A stretch of 64,000 bases of DNA. Source: Pelolinea submarina. GTDB lineage: Bacteria > Chloroflexota > Anaerolineae > Anaerolineales > Anaerolineaceae. The notes beneath the pieces are model-generated. The model made no database searches, had not been told where the DNA came from, and saw nothing but the letters and a program-made list of their open reading frames with translations. Positions 1-9,135 of this stretch are shown one piece after another. A program made the position numbers and the translations under genes. Every line of letters begins with the position of its first letter. Position 1 is the stretch's first letter. The stretch is taken from assembly GCF_003966975.1 (NCBI RefSeq), contig NZ_AP018437.1:3455888-3519887 (forward strand). The letters run 5' to 3'.

Positions 1-158
1 GCAATTTCTACCGCGTTCGTTCCAAAATCCTGGTTGTCCTCCCCCACGCCCGCAGCTGTGGCGATTTTAACCTGTCCGGAAGCGATCATTTGCAATGCCA
101 TGCCAGCCGCACTCTCAGCCAACTTTTTACTGTGAGATACTAATACTAAATTAACCAT
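1..158 (-). CDS. dhaM: DhaM, PTS-dependent dihydroxyacetone kinase phosphotransferase subunit (N-terminal part, runs off the window)
   Basis: Only the first 52 codons are in the window. The N-terminus reads MVNLVLVSHSKKLAESAAGM, the start of the EIIA-mannose-type domain of DhaM. His9 in the VSHS motif matches the family's phospho-accepting histidine, which takes phosphate from HPr and passes it to DhaL-bound ADP. An AGGT-type ribosome binding site precedes the ATG. It is the last visible gene of a minus-strand cluster with dhaK, dhaL, glpK and glpF, which supports a role in phosphorylating dihydroxyacetone with PEP-derived phosphate. Whether HPr or EI domains are fused downstream cannot be seen. 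Confidence 0.85.
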   Translation of the reverse strand, partial: MVNLVLVSHSKKLAESAAGMALQMIASGQVKIATAAGVGEDNQDFGTNAVEI

Positions 159-202
159 TACAACCTGCTTTCGGATATATTGTTCTCTGGTTTGATTTTA
201 AC

Positions 203-496
203 TCAGGAATTCTTTTTCCCTTTTTTATAATTATCCGGTTTGCCAAATAAGCTATGAAAATAATTCATCCCCAAAAATACCAACCAAATACTTGCGCCCA
301 TTACAACCCCCCATAAAATTCCATTCCAGAGGGTGCCGCCTCCGGAAACCGATTGCCATGCCACCCAAATTGCCAGCGCAACACTGACAACCGTTATGGC
401 CGTGAACCCGGTACTCCTTGGGATCCACGCCTGCCGCAGCGGTTTTTCGTCCTTCTCTTTCTTTTTATCATTTTTCTCAACGGTATTTTTTGTCAA
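203..496 (-). CDS. small membrane protein of the glycerol cluster, function unknown
   Basis: This is a 97-residue hypothetical protein. It has a highly charged Lys/Glu N-terminus (about residues 3-20) followed by two hydrophobic segments (about 28-50 and 56-80) and a basic tail ending in KKGKKNS, so a two-TM inner-membrane protein is likely. I prefer the TTG at 496 because GAGGTGG lies just upstream. The same frame is open to a TTG at 532, which has no clear ribosome binding site. It lies between glpK and dhaM on the same strand, so it is probably co-transcribed with glycerol/dihydroxyacetone genes. I do not recognise a family. Confidence 0.55.
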   Translation of the reverse strand: MTKNTVEKNDKKKEKDEKPLRQAWIPRSTGFTAITVVSVALAIWVAWQSVSGGGTLWNGILWGVVMGASIWLVFLGMNYFHSLFGKPDNYKKGKKNS

Positions 497-544
497 AAGC
501 CACCTCGCCCAAATATCTGCCCGGTAAAGCAAAACTTAATAGAA

Positions 545-569
545 GGGGCGGCTGATATGCGGCCGCCCC
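545..569 (-). terminator. GC-rich stem-loop between glpK and the small membrane protein
   Basis: Perfect 8-bp inverted repeat GGGGCGGC / GCCGCCCC with a 9-nt loop, just after the glpK stop codon on the minus strand. A T-rich but interrupted stretch follows. It may be a partial terminator or an mRNA-processing hairpin that lowers expression of the genes beyond glpK. Confidence 0.5.
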
Positions 570-592
570 GGGAATGTTCTTTCAGGAAGAAA

Positions 593-2092
593 TTACTCGA
601 CCCAATCAAAGGTGCGGGTAACAGCTTTCTTCCATCCTTTATAAATCTTCTCGCGCTTAGCCTCATCCATAGCAGGCTTCCATTCCTTGTCCTTGCCCCA
701 ATTCGCGCGCAGGTCGTCCACCTTAGCCCAGAAGCCAACCGCCAGGCCGGCCGCATAGGCGGCGCCCAGAGCGGTGGTTTCGGCAACGGTCGGGCGGATA
801 ACCGGAACGCCCAGAATGTCGGACTGGAACTGCATCAGCAGTTCGTTGAAGACCATGCCGCCGTCCACTTTGAGAGCTTTCAGCGCCACGCCGGAGTCCT
901 TGTTCATGGCATCCAGCACTTCACGGGTCTGGTAGGCGGTAGCTTCCAGTACCGCGCGGGCAATGTGGCCGGCATTGACATAGCGGGTCAGGCCGACGAT
1001 CGCACCGCGGGCATCGCTCTTCCAGTAGGGAGCAAACAGACCGGAGAAGGCCGGTACGAAGTAAATGCCGCCGCTGTCATCGACAGTCTTGGCCAGATCT
1101 TCAATTTCCGGTGACTTCTTGATCATCTTCAGGTTATCGCGCAGCCACTGCACCAAAGCGCCGGTGATGGCGATGGAGCCTTCCAACGCGTACACGGCCG
1201 GCTGGTCGCCGATCTTGTAACCCAGGGTGGTCAACAGACCGTTCTTGGACTGGATCGGTTTGGTGCCGGTGTTCAACAGCATGAAGCAGCCGGTTCCGTA
1301 GGTGTTCTTGGCCTCGCCGGGGTCATAGCAGGTTTGGCCGAAGAGGGCCGCCTGCTGGTCACCCAGGTCACCCGCAACCGGGATGCCGTCCAGGCCGCTG
1401 TTCATGCACTTGCCGTAAACTTCGCTGGAGGCTTTGATGGCCGGGAGCATGGAGCGGGGGATGCCCATGACTTTGAGCATGTCCGGATCCCAGTCCAGGG
1501 TTTCCAGGTTCATCAGCATGGTGCGGGAAGCGTTGGACACGTCGGTGACGTGCACGCCGCCTTTGGGGCCGCCCGTCAGATTCCAGATCACCCAGGTGTC
1601 AATGTTGCCGAACATCAGTTCGCCTTTGTCGGCTTTTTCGCGCGCACCGGGGACATTATCCAGCATCCATTTGACTTTCGGGCCGGAGAAATAGGTCGCC
1701 AGGGGCAGGCCTACTTTTTCGCGGAAGCGATCCTGGCCCCCGTCTTTCGCTAATTCATTGCAGATTTGATCGGTGCGGGTATCCTGCCAGACGATCGCGT
1801 TATGGATCGGTTTTCCAGTGGCTTTTTCCCATACTACGGTGGTCTCGCGTTGGTTGGTGACTCCAACTGCGGCCAGATCGCTGGCCATTACACCGGTTTT
1901 CTTCAAAGCGCCTGCGATTACTTCCTGTGTTCTTTCCCAAATTTCCATTGGGTCATGTTCCACCCAACCGGGTTTGGGATAGATCTGTTCGTGCTCTTTT
2001 TGATCAACACCGATGACTTTGCCACTGTGATCAAAGATCATAAAGCGTGTACTGGTTGTACCCTGATCTACTGCACCAACATATTTAGCCAT
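593..2092 (-). CDS. glpK: glycerol kinase
   Basis: Glycerol kinase (499 aa, the usual length) phosphorylates glycerol with ATP to sn-glycerol-3-phosphate in the cytoplasm. The FGGY-family N-terminal ATPase signature DQGTTSTR is at residues 9-16. Family motifs include the NQRETT segment near residue 80 and the C-terminal VDGGM...[13 protein letters not shown] block that forms the second lobe. The ATG is preceded by AAGGATTACAAA. It lies 18 nt after dhaL in a minus-strand operon that also encodes the glycerol channel and a GlpA-like dehydrogenase, so its product is presumably oxidised to DHAP by the operon's own dehydrogenase. Confidence 0.96.
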   Translation of the reverse strand: MAKYVGAVDQGTTSTRFMIFDHSGKVIGVDQKEHEQIYPKPGWVEHDPMEIWERTQEVIAGALKKTGVMASDLAAVGVTNQRETTVVWEKATGKPIHNAIVWQDTRTDQICNELAKDGGQDRFREKVGLPLATYFSGPKVKWMLDNVPGAREKADKGELMFGNIDTWVIWNLTGGPKGGVHVTDVSNASRTMLMNLETLDWDPDMLKVMGIPRSMLPAIKASSEVYGKCMNSGLDGIPVAGDLGDQQAALFGQTCYDPGEAKNTYGTGCFMLLNTGTKPIQSKNGLLTTLGYKIGDQPAVYALEGSIAITGALVQWLRDNLKMIKKSPEIEDLAKTVDDSGGIYFVPAFSGLFAPYWKSDARGAIVGLTRYVNAGHIARAVLEATAYQTREVLDAMNKDSGVALKALKVDGGMVFNELLMQFQSDILGVPVIRPTVAETTALGAAYAAGLAVGFWAKVDDLRANWGKDKEWKPAMDEAKREKIYKGWKKAVTRTFDWVE

Positions 2093-2110
2093 TTTGTAAT
2101 CCTTTTCAAT

Positions 2111-2746
2111 TTATTCCTTAGTCCATACATCGGCAGCAGTTTTTAAAAGCAGGTAAGATGAAGTTGCACCCGGATCCTGATGTCCGGCACTGCGTTCTCC
2201 CAGATAACTGGCTCTGCCTTTACGCGCTACCAATGGTATGGTCGATTCCATTCCTTTTTTTGCAGCATCCGCAGACAAATGCAACGCTTCCTCAAATGAT
2301 GTTCCATCCTTAGAAGCATCCAGTAGTGTCTGTACGGCCGGGGTCAATGCATCTACCATTGTCTTATCCCCCACAGCAGCTTTCCCAAGCCTAATGATGC
2401 CGTTATTTGCAGCTTCAAGAGCCTCTGCCCAATCCGATAACGTGAGTTCCATTTTTCCATTCAACCGGTTGCCTGCCTGAATAAACAAGGTCGAGTAAAG
2501 CGGCCCACCGGCTCCGCCGACAGTTGAGAGAAGGGTCATGCCGACGGTTTTGAAGATTGAACCGATATCTTTATCTTGTACACCCGGTAATTTTGTCACT
2601 ACAGCCTGAAAACCACGATGCATATTCGCTCCGTGGTCAGCGTCTCCGATGATCGAATCGAGGTCGGTCAGATAATCTTTATTTTCCGTGATGACCTGAT
2701 CGTAGGTTTGAAGCCATTTGATAACGTCGTCGTTGTTAATTGTCAA
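2111..2746 (-). CDS. dhaL: DhaL, ADP-binding subunit of PTS-dependent dihydroxyacetone kinase
   Basis: A 211-residue DhaL. It carries the tightly bound ADP cofactor that is phosphorylated by DhaM and transfers phosphate to dihydroxyacetone held by DhaK. The signature DSIIGDADHGANMHRGF (about residues 27-43) holds the aspartates that bind the Mg-ADP pair, and SYLGERSAGHQDPGA near the C-terminus is the second conserved block. The start is TTG with a good GGAG site upstream. It lies about 70 nt after dhaK and just before glpK. The separate dhaK, dhaL and dhaM genes show the PTS-coupled rather than the ATP-dependent type. Confidence 0.95.
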   Translation of the reverse strand: MTINNDDVIKWLQTYDQVITENKDYLTDLDSIIGDADHGANMHRGFQAVVTKLPGVQDKDIGSIFKTVGMTLLSTVGGAGGPLYSTLFIQAGNRLNGKMELTLSDWAEALEAANNGIIRLGKAAVGDKTMVDALTPAVQTLLDASKDGTSFEEALHLSADAAKKGMESTIPLVARKGRASYLGERSAGHQDPGATSSYLLLKTAADVWTKE

Positions 2747-2816
2747 ATCGTTCTCCTTTTTTGGCTGAAGGCTGTGGGGAATTCCCCGCAGCCTTCTTAT
2801 TAATAATCAATCGACG

Positions 2817-3818
2817 TTAAATCCCCCAGCGCAATCCAGCGGTTTTCACTGGCGCGTCCCACAATTTGATCAGGTCGCTGTCCATTTTCAGCATTGTGAT
2901 GGAAGTACCGGCCATTTCGAGGCTGGTGATATACGGGCCGATCAGTTTGCGTACGACTTTAATGCCATGTTTCTCGGCGATTTCTACCGCTTTGCGATAA
3001 ATAATGTACAGTTCGATCAGCGGAGTTCCTCCCATGCCGTTCACAAACAGCAGCACTTCATCACCGGATTTGAATGGCAAATCCTCAATGATGGGCATCA
3101 TTAACATTTCAGTGATTTCATCAGCCGGTTTGATCTTCATGCGGGTGCGGCCAGGTTCACCGTGGATGCCAATACCGATTTCCATCTCGTCTTCCGGAAG
3201 GTCAAAGGTCGGTTTTCCGGCGTGCGGTACAGTGCAGGAAGTCAAAGCCATGCCCATGCTGCGGCCCTGGCTATTGATCTTGCGGGCCAGATCGGCAACT
3301 TCTTTGAGCGAGCGGCCTTCTTCTGCGGCGGCGCCGACTATCTTTTCCATCAAAACGGTCAACCCAACACCGCGTCTTCCTGCGGTATACAGGCTGTCTT
3401 TGACGGCTACGTCGTCATCCACGACTACGGCTTCTACGTCAATTCCTTCGCCTTTGGCAAGATCAGCAGCCATTTCGAAGTTCATGACATCACCGGTGTA
3501 ATTTTTCACAATGTGCAGCACACCCGCGCCGCCATCGACGGCTTTGGTAGCTTCCAACATCTGATCAGGCGTCGGTGAAGTGAAAACAGCGCCCGGGCAA
3601 GCCGCATCCAGCATGCCTTTGCCCACAAAACCACCGTGCATGGGCTCATGACCGCTGCCGCCGCCAGACACCAATGCTACTTTCCCTTTTACCGGTGCAT
3701 CAGCACGGACGATGAAGTTGGGATCATAGTGAATTTTCACCAGATCCGGATGAGCAATCTCGATCCCCTGAAGTTCTTCCAGAACGACATCTTCCGGTTT
3801 ATTGATTAACTTTTTCAT
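2817..3818 (-). CDS. dhaK: DhaK, dihydroxyacetone-binding subunit of dihydroxyacetone kinase
   Basis: A 333-residue DhaK, which binds dihydroxyacetone covalently as a hemiaminal to an active-site histidine. The N-terminal [21 protein letters not shown] block and the later [10 protein letters not shown] segment are hallmark motifs; by analogy with E. coli DhaK the substrate-binding His is the one in [21 protein letters not shown] precedes the ATG. It lies between glpF and dhaL, giving the operon a route from dihydroxyacetone to DHAP alongside the GlpK/GlpA route. Confidence 0.96.
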   Translation of the reverse strand: MKKLINKPEDVVLEELQGIEIAHPDLVKIHYDPNFIVRADAPVKGKVALVSGGGSGHEPMHGGFVGKGMLDAACPGAVFTSPTPDQMLEATKAVDGGAGVLHIVKNYTGDVMNFEMAADLAKGEGIDVEAVVVDDDVAVKDSLYTAGRRGVGLTVLMEKIVGAAAEEGRSLKEVADLARKINSQGRSMGMALTSCTVPHAGKPTFDLPEDEMEIGIGIHGEPGRTRMKIKPADEITEMLMMPIIEDLPFKSGDEVLLFVNGMGGTPLIELYIIYRKAVEIAEKHGIKVVRKLIGPYITSLEMAGTSITMLKMDSDLIKLWDAPVKTAGLRWGI

Positions 3819-3888
3819 TTAATTCACCCTTCTCTTATTTGAAACTCATTTTAATACAACTTCAAATTGGGCATTTATACGTTTGACC

Positions 3889-4683
3889 TTATCCTTTGTC
3901 AGGTAAGTTCTTGCTGATGAACATATCATACAACGCCACCCCAATAGGACCGGCGATGCAGGGAATCAGGACAGGCGGCAGCAGCCAATAAATACCATTG
4001 AACAAACCGGTTGTGCCAACCAGGGCACCGAAGAGGCGCGGGCCAAGGTCACGGGCTGGGTTGATGGAATAGCCGCTGGGGCCGCCCAAGGAGAGACCAA
4101 CTGCCAGAACGGTGAAGCCGACCAACAGCGCGCCCAAGTTGTCTTTCAGACCCATGTTCTTCATGTCGCCGCTGGCCAGGATACCCCACAACAGCACCAT
4201 GGTGCCGAAGAACTCCGCCACGCAGGCTGTCACCAGGGAATATGAACCCGCCGCAGCCGCACCAGTACCACCCCAGAAGGATGTTTCGAAGATCGAACCA
4301 GGACCGGTTGACCAAACATTGGGCATACCGGCGGCCACCAGGCCATCACGATAGATCAAATAAACCGCTCCAGCGCCCAGGAAAGCGCCGAGCATTTGAG
4401 CCACAATGAAGGGCAACACTTTCTTCCAGGCAAAACCGCGTTTGAATGCCATGGCAAATGTCACAGCCGGGTTCAGGTGCGCACCGGAAACGCCGCCGGA
4501 AATATAGACAGCGACCACGACTGCGAAGCACCAGCCAATGGCAATGGTGTTCCAGTTATAGGCTGGAGCTGCCAGGCGAGGCGCCAGACCGACATTGGCG
4601 ACTACACCGTCGCCAAGCAGGACCAGGACGAAGGTACCAAAGACCTCGCCCCAAAACTCACTCATCAAACCTTTTGCTTTCAT
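3889..4683 (-). CDS. glpF: glycerol facilitator (aquaglyceroporin)
   Basis: A 264-residue MIP-family channel with six hydrophobic helices. The two pore loops are visible as GAHLNPAVTF and YSINPARDLGPR. The Asp after the second NPAR is typical of glycerol-conducting GlpF rather than water-only aquaporins. It should let glycerol, and probably dihydroxyacetone, cross the inner membrane by diffusion. AGGGAGT precedes the ATG. It follows the DUF1667 gene after a 279-nt gap with a possible internal promoter. Confidence 0.95.
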   Translation of the reverse strand: MKAKGLMSEFWGEVFGTFVLVLLGDGVVANVGLAPRLAAPAYNWNTIAIGWCFAVVVAVYISGGVSGAHLNPAVTFAMAFKRGFAWKKVLPFIVAQMLGAFLGAGAVYLIYRDGLVAAGMPNVWSTGPGSIFETSFWGGTGAAAAGSYSLVTACVAEFFGTMVLLWGILASGDMKNMGLKDNLGALLVGFTVLAVGLSLGGPSGYSINPARDLGPRLFGALVGTTGLFNGIYWLLPPVLIPCIAGPIGVALYDMFISKNLPDKG

Positions 4684-4962
4684 TTTTTTACTCCCTGATA
4701 ATCTTTCTTATTTACAAATTTGGTTGATTGAAAATATTGTGAATCGATGATTAGGTTCAATTGTTTAATCGATAAGCACCTCCTTTCATCTAATCAATAA
4801 TTTTTGAAAGATGAGAGCTAAAGCCAGGCAAGGTAAATACCAATGCCGGTTTGTTTTAAAAAGCTACCGATGTAACAATAAAAGAACCAATAATCCCCAC
4901 TATCCCAACCAATAAGGCCCCCGCTTTTAAGAACTACTAAATAGCTGAAATCAGTTACAACA
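4684..4962 (-). promoter_or_regulatory. gap upstream of glpF with a possible internal promoter and ATCGAT repeats
   Basis: On the minus strand, TTGAAC (plus 4755-4760) and TATTTT (4731-4736) are 18 nt apart, a moderate sigma-70-like promoter about 40 nt upstream of glpF. Two copies of AATCGAT (4742-4748 and 4767-4773) flank the -35, a layout that could bind a regulator. An AAAGGAGGTG Shine-Dalgarno-like sequence (4777-4786) has no convincing reading frame after it. Confidence 0.4.
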
Positions 4963-5331
4963 CTACTTTGCCGGCATATCCCGGCTGGCAATGATGTTAG
5001 CGCCTGTTCCAAGCACATTCTCAAGTACAACACTGCCCTGTTTTACCGGAGCAGTCAGTTCTACTTTGCGCAACTCCTTTAATACATTCTGAATTAACGG
5101 TTTAGGTACCGGTTGAAGTGAATAGACTGGAACCAGGGGATGAAAACCGTTCTTGACACGCACGGTGGTGGCGATCATACGGCGCGGGTCGCTGATCTCT
5201 TTTTCCGCATAGTCCACTCCCTTTTTGCAGGTTTCACCGCTGACCTTCACCACAGTGTCCCCGTCCACCGTCACTTCCAGCGTGCATCCCTTAGGGCAGC
5301 TAATGCAAATCAGTTTTTGAATTTCTTTCAT
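4963..5331 (-). CDS. DUF1667 domain protein, cysteine-rich partner of the glycerol oxidoreductases
   Basis: A 122-residue DUF1667 protein. Cysteines at ICISCPKGC (residues 9, 12 and 16) and a fourth in SGETCKKG resemble an iron-sulfur or zinc site. DUF1667 genes commonly sit next to GlpA-like and NAD/FAD oxidoreductase genes, as here, where it starts 16 nt after the FAD oxidoreductase. An electron-transfer or assembly role with those two enzymes is a reasonable inference, but no reaction is established. AGGAAGTGAA precedes the ATG. Confidence 0.85.
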   Translation of the reverse strand: MKEIQKLICISCPKGCTLEVTVDGDTVVKVSGETCKKGVDYAEKEISDPRRMIATTVRVKNGFHPLVPVYSLQPVPKPLIQNVLKELRKVELTAPVKQGSVVLENVLGTGANIIASRDMPAK

Positions 5332-5347
5332 TTCACTTCCTATTTTT

Positions 5348-6625
5348 TCAACGCAGAACCATGTCGATGGTCAGGCTATCTGCCTTACTGACCTCCGCGA
5401 AGTGGTCCGGTTTCAACACCACCGTAACCATCTCACCCGGCCGGACATAGCGTTCCGCCCGGCGCGTGATCAAGTTATTTTTATCATGCACTTCCAGCCA
5501 AACCGGCTGTTCCACCGGCTTGGATACGCGCATTTGCAGGCGGATCTCATTTCCTTCCAGGTTGCGTTTATCCAGCATATGCGGCACGATATAGCGCACA
5601 TTATCGCCGGCAATCAGAGGGATAAGATGATGTTCTTTCCGCCGCACTTCGATGGCATGCGCGGCCGCGCATTTGCCTGCCTCGTAACCGGCTTCCGTGA
5701 CCCAATCCACCAGGTCATAAACGTGCACCACGTTGCCGGCCGCAAATATACCGTGGACGTTGGTTTGGAAATTATCGTCCACCACCGGACCGCCGGTGAT
5801 CGGGTCGAGAATGACGCCCGCCTTGCGTGAGAGTTCATTCTCCGGAATCAAACCAACTGAAAGCAGCAGGGTATCACAGGGAATGACTTCCTCAGAACCC
5901 GGCACCACATTCCATTTGGCATCCACCTGCACAGCCTCAATGGCTTCCACATGTGTATTGCCAATCACCCGCTTTACGGTATGGCGCAGCTGCAGCGGAA
6001 TGTCGAAATCCAACAAGCACTGCACGTAATTACGCGTCAGGCCGGTCAGGTAATCCATCACTTCCAGCACTCGTTCAACTTTCGCGCCTTCAAAGGTTAA
6101 GCGGCGCGCCATAATCATACCGATATCACCCGAACCGAGGATCACCACACGATTTCCGGGCATATAGCCCTCAACGTTAACCCAGCGTTGGGCCGTACCG
6201 GCAGAGTAAACACCGGCCGGGCGGCTGCCCGGGATGCGAATTTGCGGACGGGTGCGCTCACGGCAGCCCATAGCCAGCACAATGGAGCGGGACTCGATTT
6301 CGATAAAGCCGTTGCGTTTACTGGCTGCGTAAATCTTGCGCTGGGGAGTAATATCCAGCACCATAGTATCCAGCAGCACTTCCACGCCGATCGCTTGCGC
6401 TTCCTTAATAAAGCGTTCCGCATAAGTCGGGCCGGGCAAATCTTCTTTGAATGTCTCCAAACCAAAACCGTTGTGGATACACTGCAACAGGATACCGCCC
6501 AGTTCTACATCGCGCTCAATGATAAGCACATCCTGGGCGCCTTCCTTCTTGGCAGCCACTGCCGCGGCCAGACCGCCGGGGCCGCTGCCAATCACGACTA
6601 CGTCATAGACATTTTTAAGAGTCAT
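5348..6625 (-). CDS. NAD(P)/FAD-dependent oxidoreductase of the glycerol operon
   Basis: A 425-residue two-dinucleotide-fold flavoprotein. The FAD-binding GSGPGGLAAAVAA motif is near residues 13-25, and a second Rossmann motif (VVILGSGDIGMIMARRL) is mid-protein for NAD(P)H. The conserved GGILLQCIHNGFG follows the FAD site. The C-terminal GIFAAGNVVHVYDLVDWVT block closes the FAD site. It starts 1 nt after the GlpA-like gene and is followed by DUF1667. That three-gene set is recurrent and thought to form an anaerobic glycerol-3-phosphate dehydrogenase-like complex, with this protein passing electrons between the dehydrogenase and NAD or another carrier. Confidence 0.88.
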   Translation of the reverse strand: MTLKNVYDVVVIGSGPGGLAAAVAAKKEGAQDVLIIERDVELGGILLQCIHNGFGLETFKEDLPGPTYAERFIKEAQAIGVEVLLDTMVLDITPQRKIYAASKRNGFIEIESRSIVLAMGCRERTRPQIRIPGSRPAGVYSAGTAQRWVNVEGYMPGNRVVILGSGDIGMIMARRLTFEGAKVERVLEVMDYLTGLTRNYVQCLLDFDIPLQLRHTVKRVIGNTHVEAIEAVQVDAKWNVVPGSEEVIPCDTLLLSVGLIPENELSRKAGVILDPITGGPVVDDNFQTNVHGIFAAGNVVHVYDLVDWVTEAGYEAGKCAAAHAIEVRRKEHHLIPLIAGDNVRYIVPHMLDKRNLEGNEIRLQMRVSKPVEQPVWLEVHDKNNLITRRAERYVRPGEMVTVVLKPDHFAEVSKADSLTIDMVLR

Positions 6626-6626
6626 C

Positions 6627-8111
6627 TCAGTTTTCCACCTGTTTCGTTGGTCTGGCTAAGAATTCTGATCCCTGGCCTTTCTTGGTCACCTCCAGCGGAG
6701 AGACGCCCAATTCATCCGCCAGGATTTTGACTACACGCGGCATATCAAAACCCGCCTGGCAGCGCCCGGTGCCCAACCAGGTACGCCGTTTAATGGCATC
6801 GTAGGTCAGGGCCGGGATAGGAGAATGGATTTCCGCCACAATCTCCCCTTCGGTCACATTCTCACAGCGGCAGATGACACGTCCATAACGTGGGTCCATA
6901 TTGACCAGGCGTTTCTGTTCTTCGTGATTCATATCGCGGAAGCGTGGGCGCCCACGCCGGATGGGGTCCCAACCTTTCTTCTCTTTCAATTCTTCTCCGG
7001 CATCTTTAAGCATATCCACCACTTCCTGCGCGATAGCCGGGGCCGAGGTCAAACCAGGCGATTCGATACCGCCCAGATTGACAAAGCCTTGTACTTTCTC
7101 AGGGATTTCAATGATGTAATCGTGCTGGTAATCGATGCCGGGAGTTTTGCAGGGGCCGTTGCCGTAAGGCCGCAGCCCGGCGAACATGGCGATGACGTAT
7201 TTCAAACTGAGCGAGGGCACCAGTTTCTGCGCCCCTTCCCAAATCTCATCCAAGCCGGGTTTGGTGGTGGCGCGGTCTTCCTTATCATCAATGAGGTTGG
7301 CGTTGGGGCCGATGATGGTATTGCCGTGCAGCGTAGTGGTCACCAGGATGCCTTTTCCTTTTTCCGATGGCACAGGGAAAAGGACATTGTCGATGGTGAT
7401 GTCCGCACGGTCAAAGACGAAGTATTCACCGCGGCGCGGTTTGATGATGAACTCGGGGCGTATGCCGGCTTTGTGCATGACAACGTCGGAGTAAACTCCG
7501 GCGCTGTTGATCGCCCAACGGCAGCGGATATCACCACGGTTGGTTTTCACCCCCACAATGCGCGAGCCGTCCATGATGAAGTCTTCGAATTCCGTGTTGA
7601 GCATGACCTTGACGCCGTTTACTACAGCGTTCTCGGCCGCCGCCACGGTCACCGCGAAAGGATCGCAGATGCCGCCGGTGGTGGCCCACAGCGCGCCGCT
7701 CACGTCCGGATTAATATTCTTCTCGCGCACGATCATTTCCGCTTTGGGAAGAATTTGAATACCCATGACGCCGTTTCTCTTGCCCTGCACCATGAGTGTA
7801 TCCAGGGCGGGCAATTCATCGTCACCAATAGCAACCACATAATCACCGCGGCGTTCAAAGGGGAAATTCAATTCACCGGAGAGTTGGTCCCACATCTGGT
7901 TACCGGCCACGTTCATGCGCGCTTTCAACGAACCGGGAAGTGGGTCATAACCCGCATGTACGATGGCGGTGTTGGCTGCGGTAGCCCCCATACAAATGTC
8001 CGCCTCTTTCTCAATCAATAGCACGCTGCCCTCATAGCGCGACAGCCAGCGCGCCAGCATACATCCTACGACCCCTCCCCCAATTATGACGAAATCATAA
8101 CTTTCGGGCAT
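6627..8111 (-). CDS. glpA: GlpA-like glycerol-3-phosphate dehydrogenase (FAD, BFD-type iron-sulfur domain)
   Basis: A 494-residue DAO-family flavoprotein with the FAD motif IIGGGVVGCMLARWL at the N-terminus and a C-terminal BFD-like [2Fe-2S] domain from about residue 409. It probably oxidises glycerol-3-phosphate to DHAP. The iron-sulfur domain is odd. C414 and C416 (CRC) and C451 (GRCQAGF) are present, but the position of the usual fourth ligand is Asp456 instead of Cys. GGTGGAGGTGTT precedes the ATG. It is the first gene of the minus-strand glycerol operon. Confidence 0.88.
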   Translation of the reverse strand: MPESYDFVIIGGGVVGCMLARWLSRYEGSVLLIEKEADICMGATAANTAIVHAGYDPLPGSLKARMNVAGNQMWDQLSGELNFPFERRGDYVVAIGDDELPALDTLMVQGKRNGVMGIQILPKAEMIVREKNINPDVSGALWATTGGICDPFAVTVAAAENAVVNGVKVMLNTEFEDFIMDGSRIVGVKTNRGDIRCRWAINSAGVYSDVVMHKAGIRPEFIIKPRRGEYFVFDRADITIDNVLFPVPSEKGKGILVTTTLHGNTIIGPNANLIDDKEDRATTKPGLDEIWEGAQKLVPSLSLKYVIAMFAGLRPYGNGPCKTPGIDYQHDYIIEIPEKVQGFVNLGGIESPGLTSAPAIAQEVVDMLKDAGEELKEKKGWDPIRRGRPRFRDMNHEEQKRLVNMDPRYGRVICRCENVTEGEIVAEIHSPIPALTYDAIKRRTWLGTGRCQAGFDMPRVVKILADELGVSPLEVTKKGQGSEFLARPTKQVEN

Positions 8112-8719
8112 AACACCTCCACCCTTCTTTGATGTTAGATTGAATTAATCGACCTCAATTTTAACCACACTCGTGTACCTTGTTGGTACCCGTAAAGTAT
8201 GGCAATCGCAATGTATTTATTCGATATTTATCTCCGGCATGGAAGAATTGATTTGTGGCTACCTCATAAAGGAAAGAAAAAATCAATAAATAACAATAAA
8301 AAACCCCCGCATCCCCTTAACCCACCTCTATTTACATACCATAAAACATTGACACCATTATGCAAGAAATATATCTATTTGTAAATATACAGATGTAATT
8401 ACCTGCGATAACTTGTGTCACACTTCAGCGATATTTCGATTATATAATCTTTCTGGGTAAAATTTCAAGAGCATTAATGTGGATTTTGTGACAATACGGA
8501 TGACTAAGAGGAAATATAGTAGTCCGTAAGCTATGTAGAAAGAAAATGACAAGCTTTGAACAATGCTTCATACGCTTTACCATCTTTCATGAAATAAAAA
8601 AAGATACTGTCCATTTGTCGAAATTCGATTCTGATATAATTTTACGAACAAGCGCTCATTATTTAAATCGCAATCGCTGCTTAAGAAATTTTTAAAAAAC
8701 CAGGTCGAGGCTGATCAGT
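8112..8719. promoter_or_regulatory. divergent intergenic region, glycerol operon / PTS IIA
   Basis: A 608-bp AT-rich gap. Near the glp end is a perfect inverted repeat GTACC-TTGTT-GGTAC (8175-8189). It overlaps the expected -35 of a minus promoter whose -10 would be TAAAAT (plus 8158-8163), so it is a candidate glp operator. Near the PTS end an extended -10, TGATATAAT (8632-8640), should drive the plus-strand IIA gene with a leader of about 73 nt. I see no gene in the middle. Confidence 0.45.
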
Positions 8720-9061
8720 ATGACGAATGAATCCAAATCCGTTCAATTCGCAACCATGACGATCCTGCACGCGGGCAACGCGCGCAAACTGATCGCGGAT
8801 GCCTACGCAGAACTATATGATTTCAACTTCGACAACGCCCGGCAAAAGATCAAAGAAGCCAAGGAAGAAGCCCTATTTGCCCACCGGGAACAATCTAAGA
8901 TCATCAAAACCGAATCGCAGGGAGATACGCTGGAATTTTCGCTGTTGCTGACACACGCGCAAGACACGTTGATGTCGGCTGTTTCGGAAATGTACATCGC
9001 CAAAAATATAATTAAACTCGTCGAGCGCTTATACACGGAAATTCACAACGAAAAACCTTGA
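8720..9061 (+). CDS. PTS lactose/cellobiose-family EIIA (copy 1)
   Basis: A 113-residue all-helical EIIA of the lactose/chitobiose family. It accepts phosphate from HPr and passes it to the cognate IIB. The family active-site stretch THAQDTLM contains His79, the phospho-accepting residue, and Asp82, the equivalent of the trimer metal ligand. It stands alone on the plus strand, divergent from the glycerol operon and convergent with the TetR gene, while a paralogue (9966-10301) lies next to IIC/IIB. It may serve the same IIB/IIC or a transporter outside the window. Confidence 0.9.
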   Translation: MTNESKSVQFATMTILHAGNARKLIADAYAELYDFNFDNARQKIKEAKEEALFAHREQSKIIKTESQGDTLEFSLLLTHAQDTLMSAVSEMYIAKNIIKLVERLYTEIHNEKP

Positions 9062-9135
9062 TCCGCTGCCTCTTGGAATTTTCGATAGAATAAATCGGCT
9101 AATCCCTCATCCAATATAAATCCTAATCCGCCCTG

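Noticed and set aside
353..1114. Long plus-strand open frame opposite glpK
   Set aside because: It is the antisense shadow of glpK and the small membrane protein; no motif and no ribosome site.
4818..5033. 71-codon minus-strand frame after DUF1667
   Set aside because: It overlaps the DUF1667 gene in another frame and has no start signal; the aromatic tail looks like chance.
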